Shown here: piece by piece, positions 26,069 through 32,039 of the stretch
How the letters are laid out: the number at the start of each line of letters is the position of its first letter
Position numbering within the stretch: position 1 is the stretch's first letter
Assembly (NCBI GenBank): GCA_045537065.1
Contig: JAZSOT010000053.1
Span: 1-64,000, forward strand
DNA from: RGIG8709 sp045537065
Lineage (GTDB): Bacteria > Bacillota > Clostridia > Monoglobales > Monoglobaceae
Direction: 5' to 3'
DNA length: 64,000 nucleotides
Program-made: the position numbers and the translations under genes
Notes under the pieces: generated by a model
The model's input: the letters and a program-made list of their open reading frames with translations, nothing else
The model's database searches: none
What the model was told of the DNA's origin: nothing

Positions 26069-27439
26069 TTATTTCATCATTTTGGCTATTTCAAGATAAA
26101 TAGCACATTCCATACGCTTTTTAAACAATTCACAACCATCCTTATAAACCCCTGTTATCTCTCCTGTTGCGTGATATGCATTGGCAGCACAACCTCCTGA
26201 ACAATAAAGTCTTGCCCAGCAATCTCTGCATTCTTGTCTTGAATATACATTGCAGGCTTTAAATTCTCCCTGAATTTCCTTATTTAAAACTCCGTTCCAT
26301 ATGTCTCCAAGCTTAAACTTTTCTTCACCAACAAACTGATGACAGGGATAAAGGTCTCCCCAGGGAGTAACCGCCATATATTCTGTTCCTGAGCCACAGC
26401 CAGAAATCTTTTTATAGATACAAGGCCCGCCTTTTAAATCTATCATATAATGATAGAACACAAAAGGATTACCCTCATTTTCTCTTTCAAGCATCAAATC
26501 CGCAAGCTTTTCATATTGCTCCATAACAACCGCCAAATCACTATCTGTCAGTGCTGACGGGTCGTCCTTGGCACACACAACAGGTTCCATACTAAGCTCT
26601 GTGAAGCCAAGGTCAAGCATTGTTTCAATATCCTTTAAAAAATCAGGATTTTGGTGGGTGAAAGTTCCTCTCATATAATAATCCTTGTTCCCTCTCTTTT
26701 CAACAAGTCTCTGGAATTTTGGAACAATTTTTTCAAAGCTTCCAACGCCATTATAATCAACCCTGAATTTATCGTGAACCTCTTTTCTTCCGTCAAGGCT
26801 TAAAACAACATTGCTCATTTCCTTGTTGGCAAATTCTATCACGTCATCATCAATTAAAACTCCGTTGGTGGTCAGGGTAAACCTGAAATTCTTTCCTGTT
26901 TCCTTTTCCCTCTCTCTTGCATATTTAACAAGGTCTTTCACCATATCAAAGTTCATAAGAGGCTCTCCGCCGAAAAAGTCAACCTCAAGATTATGACGGG
27001 TGCCTGAATTTTCTATAAGAAAATCAAGAGCTCTCTTCCCTGTCTCAAGACTCATAATCGCCCTTTCTCCCTGATATTTCCCCTGACTTGCAAAGCAGTA
27101 TGAACAATTAAGGTTACAGGTATGGGCAACATGAAGGCAAAGGGCTTTTATCACCCCTGAAGTTTTATCTTTAAGCTCTCCTGCCATCTTAGCATAGGTA
27201 TCCTCTGCAAAAAGCTTGCCCATATCTTTTAGCTCTGCTATCTGGTCGTAGCATTCTTCAATTTCTTCTCTTTTAGCATCCTTTTTATATTTTGAAAAGA
27301 TGCTGTCCACAACTTCCTCTTTGGTATTGTGAGGAAATAAATCTATCATATCATAGGCGATTTCATCAAATATATGAATTGAGCCGGATACGGCATCAAG
27401 CACAATATTAAATCCGCCTTGCTTATATTTATGTATCAA
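26069..27439 (-). CDS. scfB: SCIFF peptide thioether maturase (radical SAM/SPASM)
   Basis: Forms Cys sulfur-to-alpha-carbon thioether crosslinks in the SCIFF peptide encoded just upstream. The 456-aa protein has an N-terminal peptide-recognition region (MIHKYKQGGFNIVLD), the radical SAM motif CNLNCSYCFA near residue 109, and a C-terminal SPASM domain with multiple cysteines (CKACNVYSRQECRDC, then CSGGC). The start is TTG at 27439, supported by AAGGAG eight bases upstream and by typical family N termini. Confidence 0.95.
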   Translation of the reverse strand: MIHKYKQGGFNIVLDAVSGSIHIFDEIAYDMIDLFPHNTKEEVVDSIFSKYKKDAKREEIEECYDQIAELKDMGKLFAEDTYAKMAGELKDKTSGVIKALCLHVAHTCNLNCSYCFASQGKYQGERAIMSLETGKRALDFLIENSGTRHNLEVDFFGGEPLMNFDMVKDLVKYAREREKETGKNFRFTLTTNGVLIDDDVIEFANKEMSNVVLSLDGRKEVHDKFRVDYNGVGSFEKIVPKFQRLVEKRGNKDYYMRGTFTHQNPDFLKDIETMLDLGFTELSMEPVVCAKDDPSALTDSDLAVVMEQYEKLADLMLERENEGNPFVFYHYMIDLKGGPCIYKKISGCGSGTEYMAVTPWGDLYPCHQFVGEEKFKLGDIWNGVLNKEIQGEFKACNVYSRQECRDCWARLYCSGGCAANAYHATGEITGVYKDGCELFKKRMECAIYLEIAKMMK

Positions 27440-27470
27440 AACAAAAACTCCTTTTATTCAGTTAACGGAA

Positions 27471-27495
27471 GAATGCCGCCCATGCGGCGGCATTC
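27471..27495 (-). other. intercistronic hairpin between scfA and scfB
   Basis: A 10-bp GC-rich stem (27471-27480/27486-27495) with a 5-base loop lies 11 bp after the SCIFF stop. There is no strong T-run on the minus strand, so it fits a partial terminator or mRNA-stabilising element that makes peptide transcripts exceed maturase transcripts. Confidence 0.65.
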
Positions 27496-27505
27496 CAAGC
27501 TTTAA

Positions 27506-27652
27506 TTATTTATTTTCGTTTTCGCACTTCTGGTTTGCAATACCGCAGCTTGTTTTACAAGCAGACTGGCAAGATGTCTGACATTCGCCGCATCCCCCTT
27601 TTTTTGCACTTTCACAAAGATTGCGAGTTTCAATTGTTACGATATGTTTCAT
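27506..27652 (-). CDS. scfA: SCIFF peptide (six-cysteine RiPP precursor)
   Basis: A 48-aa precursor, below the usual gene-calling length. It starts MKHIVTIETRNLC and holds the hallmark Cys-rich core CGECQTSCQSACKTSC followed by one more Cys, ending in NENK. The six conserved Cys are at about residues 21, 24, 28, 32, 36 and 43; there is an extra Cys13. SCIFF is nearly universal in Clostridia and always beside its radical SAM maturase, which follows here. Its biological role is unresolved. The start follows GGAGGTTTTTTAAA. Confidence 0.96.
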   Translation of the reverse strand: MKHIVTIETRNLCESAKKGGCGECQTSCQSACKTSCGIANQKCENENK

Positions 27653-27690
27653 TTTAAAAAACCTCCATTTACTCATATAAACCTTTTATT

Positions 27691-27719
27691 ATCTTATCAT
27701 ATCTTACTCAAAAAGTCAA
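27691..27719 (-). promoter_or_regulatory. promoter of scfA operon
   Basis: On the minus strand, TTGACT (27714-27719), a 17-bp spacer and TAAGAT (27691-27696), 39 bp upstream of the SCIFF start. Confidence 0.7.
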
Positions 27720-27796
27720 TATTTTCTAAGGACTTGCACAAATTTTTTTCTACCGAATAAAATAAAGATAAGAAAATTTTTTATTCGGGTGATTTT

Positions 27797-28480
27797 ATGT
27801 TTGGTATGCTTAACGCTTTTTTTAATTCGGTTGTGTTTCTTATATCCTATGTTTCGGGAACAAATTCTTTCCCAAATCCTCTCTCCGATGAAGAAGAGGC
27901 AGAATGCATCAAAAAAATGCTATCAGGAGACATCGACGCAAGAAATAAGCTTATAGAGCACAACTTAAGGCTTGTTGCTCACGTGGTTAAAAAATATTCC
28001 CAAACAAGAGAAGACGGAGAAGAGCTTATATCTATCGGCACTATCGGACTTATAAAGGGGATAACAAGCTTTAAACCTGAGAAGGGTGTTCGCCTTGCCA
28101 CCTATGCTTCAAGATGCATCGACAACGAAATCCTTATGCTTATCAGGAGTAACAAGAAAAGTCAGAACGACGTTTCCCTGAATGACCCTATCGGCACAGA
28201 CAAGGAAGGAAATCAAATTCTGCTTGTTGATGTTATGAGTTCAGATGAAGAAGTTGCGGATATTATCGAGCTTAAATCTCAGGTGAAAAAGCTGAGAGAA
28301 AACATCCTCTCAGAGCTTGATGACAGAGAGAGAAGAATAATAATCAAAAGATACGGACTTGACGGGAATAAACCTCTCACTCAGCGGGAGCTTGCAAAAA
28401 AACTTAATATTTCAAGGTCATACATATCAAGAATTGAAAAAAAAGCAGTGTCGAAATTGAAAAAAGGCATTGTGGATTAA
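27797..28480 (+). CDS. sigK: sporulation sigma factor SigK
   Basis: Late mother-cell sigma factor. The 227-aa protein has a hydrophobic N-terminal pro-sequence (GMLNAFFNSVVFLISYVSG), which in the family is cleaved for activation. It continues with region 2 (NLRLVAHVVKKY; DGEELISIGTIGLIKGI; RLATYASRCIDNEIL) and region 4 with the helix-turn-helix TQRELAKKLNISRSYISRIE. The gene is intact, without the skin element that splits sigK in Bacillus subtilis and Clostridioides difficile. A BofA homologue lies at 47285. Confidence 0.95.
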   Translation: MFGMLNAFFNSVVFLISYVSGTNSFPNPLSDEEEAECIKKMLSGDIDARNKLIEHNLRLVAHVVKKYSQTREDGEELISIGTIGLIKGITSFKPEKGVRLATYASRCIDNEILMLIRSNKKSQNDVSLNDPIGTDKEGNQILLVDVMSSDEEVADIIELKSQVKKLRENILSELDDRERRIIIKRYGLDGNKPLTQRELAKKLNISRSYISRIEKKAVSKLKKGIVD

Positions 28481-28481
28481 A

Positions 28482-28511
28482 ATGGGCTAAGAGGTGTACT
28501 GTTAAGGACAG
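28482..28511 (+). repeat. left 30-bp inverted repeat of island
   Basis: Begins one base after the sigK stop codon: ATGGGCTAAGAGGTGTACTG and ten more bases ending GGACAG. It matches the right copy 29/30; the single difference is A at 28490. Confidence 0.9.
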
Positions 28512-28518
28512 TAATTTT

Positions 28519-28552
28519 AAAGGCAGAAACGAAATCAATCGTTTCTGCCTTT
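28519..28552 (+). terminator. terminator downstream of sigK, inside the island
   Basis: A 14-bp perfect stem (28519-28532/28539-28552) with a 6-base loop, followed by TTGTTG. Confidence 0.8.
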
Positions 28553-28556
28553 TGTT

Positions 28557-28583
28557 GTAGGGGACGATGCCCACATCGTTCCG
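28557..28583 (+). repeat. REP palindrome 1 (GTAG-headed)
   Basis: GTAG at 28557-28560 is followed by a 9-bp hairpin (GGGACGATG/CATCGTTCC, 28561-28569/28574-28582; one wobble position) with loop CCCA. The 5' GTAG tetranucleotide is the signature recognised by RAYT transposases. Confidence 0.8.
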
Positions 28584-28660
28584 TCTATAAGTTCTTAGGA
28601 TTATCCTAAACATTTGTAAGATGCCATACATCTTCCCTGCTTGTTACAGTACCGGACGTA

Positions 28661-29355
28661 TTATTGATAAAAACCAGCATTTCCAAGACAAATTAATCCG
28701 CTGTCTTTCCATTGAGAAATGCTGAATTCAATTTTAACATCATTGTATCCGACAACACTTATATCAATGCTAATCGGACTAGAGGCTTTTGTCATTTCCG
28801 GTGATGTATATATCGTTTTCCCGTCAGCAATTATTCTCAAATATCCTAAATCGTCATCTGATACTCCTTCAGGTATATATAAAGTACCTTTGAATTTACT
28901 ATATTTCATATTTAATAAATATTCCAAATTGTTATTATTTAAATCATTGCATATAGCCCTGTTATATCTATTGCTATAGTTATCAGTTAATTTATTTGTT
29001 ATTGTTGGAGACTGATTGATACTTATCATATCTTCTAATTCAACAGTCGGGTATTCCAAATCTCCACCCATATCCCCTAAATAAACTGTATAATTGGGAC
29101 CATCCCAATACACTGCTTTGCCTATTGCATTTGCGACCGCACGAACAGGTAGATATGTAGTCCCATTATAAATTATAGGCTCAACTTTATTCCCTTGTGC
29201 ATCAGTTGGTTTCAGCTCTTTTCCGTCTACTACAATTTTTATTCCGTTTATAAGAACATCATAAAGTGTAGTTGTATTTGTAGCAATTACTGTTCCTCCT
29301 GCGAGCATTGTGCCCATTAGCAATCCTACAATTAATCCTTGTACTCTTTTTTCAT
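28661..29355 (-). pseudogene. frameshifted stalk-domain (copper amine oxidase N-terminal-like) protein
   Basis: Encodes a stalk domain (LINGIKIVVDGKELKP, NGTTYLPVRAVANAIGKAV) followed by a C-terminal beta-rich region resembling an NPCBM-type carbohydrate-binding module. The expected start is the ATG at 29355 after AAGGAGG, but its A-run has six A, giving MKKEYKD and a stop. One more A would read MKKRVQGLIVGLL into an in-frame signal peptide and the 220-residue body. So the gene lacks one base or is switched by slippage in the A-tract. A downstream TTG at 29323 could give a product without a complete signal peptide. Confidence 0.8.
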
Positions 29356-29374
29356 TTTAAAAACCTCCTTTTTA

Positions 29375-29388
29375 TATCTATATGGATA
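29375..29388 (+). promoter_or_regulatory. putative XRE operator, left copy
   Basis: TATCTATATGGATA. The same 14-mer occurs inverted at 29432-29445 with one difference. The pair brackets the promoter between the divergent stalk-domain and XRE genes. Confidence 0.6.
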
Positions 29389-29400
29389 TAATTCGATAGT

Positions 29401-29429
29401 ATTATAGCATACTAGTGTTAAAATGTCAA
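29401..29429 (-). promoter_or_regulatory. consensus promoter of stalk-domain gene
   Basis: On the minus strand, TTGACA (29424-29429), a 17-bp spacer and TATAAT (29401-29406) lie exactly between the two putative operators. Confidence 0.8.
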
Positions 29430-29431
29430 TA

Positions 29432-29445
29432 TATCCAAATAGATA
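29432..29445 (-). promoter_or_regulatory. putative XRE operator, right copy
   Basis: TATCCAAATAGATA, the reverse complement of TATCTATTTGGATA, a near match to 29375-29388 in opposite orientation. It abuts the -35 element and the XRE ribosome-binding site. Confidence 0.6.
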
Positions 29446-29462
29446 TTTTAGGAGTTTTTCAA

Positions 29463-29681
29463 TTGGCTTATTATAAAAGATTAAGAGATTTGCGTGAGGA
29501 CAATAATTACACTCAGAAACAAATAGCGGACTTGCTCTATACAACACAACCACAGTATTACAGATATGAAAGTGGTTTACGTGATCTTCCGTGTGAATTA
29601 GTAATTATGTTAGCTAAAGTATATAATGTTTCTATTGATTATATTCTTGGATTAACTGATGAGATAAGACCTTATAAATAA
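29463..29681 (+). CDS. XRE-family transcriptional regulator
   Basis: A 72-aa protein consisting of one HTH_3 domain: YYKRLRDLREDNNYTQKQIA, followed by the recognition-helix region TQPQYYRYESG, and ending in SIDYILGLTDE. The start is taken as TTG at 29463, eight bases after GGAG (29451-29454); a GTG at 29415 would lie upstream of that site. It probably binds the paired operators in front of it, controlling itself and the divergent stalk-domain gene. Confidence 0.88.
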   Translation: MAYYKRLRDLREDNNYTQKQIADLLYTTQPQYYRYESGLRDLPCELVIMLAKVYNVSIDYILGLTDEIRPYK

Positions 29682-29698
29682 AAGACAGGTATAAATTT

Positions 29699-30196
29699 AT
29701 GGAGTTACCAAAACGAAAACCGACAAGATTAAAAGGTTATGATTATTCAACACCGGGAATGTATTTTCTCACGATATGCGTGAAAGATAGAAAAGAGTTA
29801 TTGTCAAAAATAATCGTAGGGGACGATGAGGGCATCGTCCCGAAAATTCAATTATCAAATTATGGTATGATATGCGAAAGATATATTAACAACATAAATA
29901 TCAAATACGAAAATGTAACAGTTGATAAATATGTGATAATGCCGAATCATATTCATTTAATTATATTTCTTCACGGGACGATGAGGGCATCGTCCCCTAC
30001 AAAGAACATAGAAAACATTATTCGTTCATTTAAAATAATGGTTACAAAGGAAATTGGAAAATCTATATGGCAAAGGTCATACCACGACCATATAATCCGT
30101 GGAGAAAAAGACTATCAGAAAATATGGGAATATATAGACACAAATGTACTAAGATGGGAAAACGATTGTTTTTATAACAGAAAAACGGAGCAGTGA
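29699..30196 (+). CDS. REP-associated tyrosine transposase (RAYT, Y1 family)
   Basis: A 165-aa IS200-like single-strand HUH nuclease. The HUH motif is MPNHIHLII near residue 81-89. The candidate catalytic Tyr lies in the helix RGEKDYQKIWEYIDTN. Early family landmarks are YDYSTPGMYFLTICVKDR and IDTNVLRWEND. RAYTs cut and move REP palindromes and are usually single-copy and non-proliferating. Two REP palindromes (29816-29842 and 29975-30000) lie within the coding region and are translated as GDDEGIVPK and HGTMRASSPTK. The reading frame is intact. Confidence 0.9.
   Translation: MELPKRKPTRLKGYDYSTPGMYFLTICVKDRKELLSKIIVGDDEGIVPKIQLSNYGMICERYINNINIKYENVTVDKYVIMPNHIHLIIFLHGTMRASSPTKNIENIIRSFKIMVTKEIGKSIWQRSYHDHIIRGEKDYQKIWEYIDTNVLRWENDCFYNRKTEQ
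29816..29842 (+). repeat. REP palindrome 2 (within RAYT gene)
   Basis: GTAG at 29816-29819, then a perfect 9-bp stem GGGACGATG/CATCGTCCC (29820-29828/29833-29841) with loop AGGG. It is read in frame within the RAYT coding sequence. Confidence 0.85.
29975..30000 (-). repeat. REP palindrome 3 (within RAYT gene, inverted)
   Basis: The same 9-bp stem (29975-29983/29988-29996), with the GTAG head on the minus strand (CTAC at 29997-30000). Together with palindrome 2 it forms an inverted REP pair. Confidence 0.85.
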
Positions 30197-30213
30197 TTTT
30201 CACTGCTCCGTTT
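30183..30213. terminator. terminator for UPF0210 operon, overlapping RAYT end
   Basis: A 13-bp perfect stem (30183-30195/30201-30213) overlaps the RAYT stop. On the minus strand it is followed by TTTTTC, so it is best placed to end the UPF0210 transcript; it may also end RAYT. Confidence 0.8.
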
Positions 30214-30214
30214 C

Positions 30215-30244
30215 CTGTCCTTAACAGTACACCTCATAGCCCAT
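30215..30244 (-). repeat. right 30-bp inverted repeat of island
   Basis: The reverse complement of the left repeat with one mismatch. It lies 10 bp after the UPF0210 stop codon on that gene's coding strand. Confidence 0.9.
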
Positions 30245-30254
30245 CCTTTTTATC

Positions 30255-31613
30255 TTAGTTTCTCAAACTATGCAACGGAGCAGGTATTCTGCCTCCTCTG
30301 TCGATAAATGCTTTGCTGGAGCAAGGATTAACGGGCATAATAGGGGCAGACCCCATAAGTCCGCCATATTCAACTATTTCTCCAACCTCTTTTCCCACAA
30401 CAGGAATAATTCTAACCGCAGTTGTTTTCTGATTTACAACACCTATAGCCATTTCGTCTGCAATAATTGCGGACAAGGTTTCAGCCGGTGTATTTCCAGG
30501 AACTGCTATCATATCAAGTCCAACCGAACATACGCAGGTCATAGCTTCAAGCTTTTCAAGAGTAAGCGCTCCCGCCTGTGCCGCCGCTATCATTCCCGCG
30601 TCTTCGCTGACAGGAATAAATGCACCGCTTAAGCCCCCAACATAATCAGTTGCCATAACTCCGCCCTTTTTCACTGCATCGTTTAGAAGTGCAAGAGCCG
30701 CAGTTGTTCCGTGAGTTCCGCACTTTTCAAGTCCCATCTCTTCCAGAATATAGGCAACACTGTCACCAACTGCAGGAGTGGGCGCAAGAGACAAATCAAC
30801 AATTCCAAAGGGAACACCAAGTCTTTTTGACGCTTCCCTGGCAACTAACTGTCCCATTCTTGTTATTTTAAAAGCGGTGTTCTTAATGGTATTGGAAAGA
30901 ACTCCGAAATCAGCACCCTTAACCTGTTCTATTGCCGCCTTAACAACCCCCGGTCCGCTGACACCAACATTTATAACGTTTTCGCCCTCTCCAACACCGT
31001 GGAAAGCACCTGCCATAAAGGGATTATCTTCAACGGGATTTGCAAAAACAACAAATTTTGCACAACCATACGAACCGTTATCCTTTGTAAGTTCTGCTGT
31101 TTTCTTTATAATCTCCCCCGCTTTTTTAACTGCATCCATATTTATTCCCGCTTTTGTTGTTGCAACTCCAACAGAGGAACAAACTCTGTCAGTTACACTA
31201 AGAGCCTCAGGAATGGAGTCAAGAAAAATATTATCGCTTTTGGTGAGTCCCTTGTAAACGAGGGCGGAAAAACCGCCAATAAAGTTAACACCAACCGCCT
31301 CTGCAGCCTTATCCATTACCTTTGCGAAAGGCACATAGCTTTTAAGGTCAGTTGCAGATGCTATCATTGATATGGGAGTCACAGAAATTCTTTTATTTAT
31401 AATGGGAATACCATATTCACGGCTTATATCCTCACCTGTTTTAACAAGGTTTTCGGCAGAACATGTAATTTTATCATAAACCTTTGAAAGACACTTTTCC
31501 CCATCCTCCGAAATGCAATCAAACAAGGAAATTCCCATTGTTATTGTTCTTATATCAAGATGTTCGTCACGAATCATCTTTATAGTTTCCCTAATTTCAC
31601 CTGTATTTATCAT
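30255..31613 (-). CDS. UPF0210 / PFL-like family protein
   Basis: A conserved 452-aa protein of the UPF0210 family (DUF711), distantly related to glycyl-radical-like folds but without known activity. Recognisable segments are IRTITMGISLFDC near the N terminus, VSGPGVVKAA, GTHGTTAALALL and a long Gly-rich C-terminal half. It is always coupled with a small ACT-domain protein, which lies 14 bp upstream here. No catalytic residues can be assigned. Confidence 0.9.
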   Translation of the reverse strand: MINTGEIRETIKMIRDEHLDIRTITMGISLFDCISEDGEKCLSKVYDKITCSAENLVKTGEDISREYGIPIINKRISVTPISMIASATDLKSYVPFAKVMDKAAEAVGVNFIGGFSALVYKGLTKSDNIFLDSIPEALSVTDRVCSSVGVATTKAGINMDAVKKAGEIIKKTAELTKDNGSYGCAKFVVFANPVEDNPFMAGAFHGVGEGENVINVGVSGPGVVKAAIEQVKGADFGVLSNTIKNTAFKITRMGQLVAREASKRLGVPFGIVDLSLAPTPAVGDSVAYILEEMGLEKCGTHGTTAALALLNDAVKKGGVMATDYVGGLSGAFIPVSEDAGMIAAAQAGALTLEKLEAMTCVCSVGLDMIAVPGNTPAETLSAIIADEMAIGVVNQKTTAVRIIPVVGKEVGEIVEYGGLMGSAPIMPVNPCSSKAFIDRGGRIPAPLHSLRN

Positions 31614-31627
31614 AGAGCTGTATCCCC

Positions 31628-31897
31628 CTATATTTTATGCATTGAATTGAAAATATCCTCGTGCTGTATTCTGATTTCAACACCAAGCTTTTCGCCTAGC
31701 TCTGAAAGAGCGCCAGATACTTCTTTAAAATCAACAGTTGACTCTTTGATATCAACAAGCATAACCATTGTAAAAATATTTTGCATAATGGTTTGATTTA
31801 TGTCCAGAATATTTATATTAAAATCAGAAAGCATTGTGCTGACACCGGCAATAATACCCTTTTTGTCAACCCCCATAACAGTTACTATAGCCTTCAT
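31628..31897 (-). CDS. ACT-domain protein (UPF0237)
   Basis: An 89-aa single ACT domain (MKAIVTVMGVDKKGIIAGVS, then NINILDINQTIMQ), typical of small-ligand sensors for amino acids. It is the first gene of a two-gene operon with UPF0210, an association conserved in Firmicutes and archaea, suggesting allosteric control of the partner. The ligand is unknown. Confidence 0.92.
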   Translation of the reverse strand: MKAIVTVMGVDKKGIIAGVSTMLSDFNINILDINQTIMQNIFTMVMLVDIKESTVDFKEVSGALSELGEKLGVEIRIQHEDIFNSMHKI

Positions 31898-32039
31898 AAC
31901 AAACCTCCGAAAATTATATTATATTTTATTATAATTATAGGTTTTTTCTTACCTAAAGTCAAGTAAATTTTATACAAAAAGCTCTTGAAATAAGGAGGAA
32001 AAAATGATAATATAGTTATAATGAAAAGAGGTATATAAT

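Larger units (their letters stand above)
28482..30244. mobile_element. island bounded by 30-bp inverted repeats, with RAYT and REPs
   Basis: A 1.76-kb accessory segment lies between sigK and the UPF0210 operon. Both ends carry the same 30-bp sequence in inverted orientation (28482-28511 and 30215-30244) with one mismatch. Inside are a frameshifted stalk-domain gene, a divergent XRE regulator, a RAYT transposase gene, three REP palindromes, and terminators near each end. RAYT enzymes of the IS200/Y1 type do not normally use long terminal inverted repeats, so the boundaries may be a domesticated unit, an invertible segment or a composite. No target-site duplication is evident. Confidence 0.55.

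Noticed and set aside
30221..30244. Mini-ORF reading MGYEVYC inside the right 30-bp inverted repeat
   Set aside because: The left copy has a stop at the third codon, and the ribosome site would overlap the ATG, so translation is unlikely.
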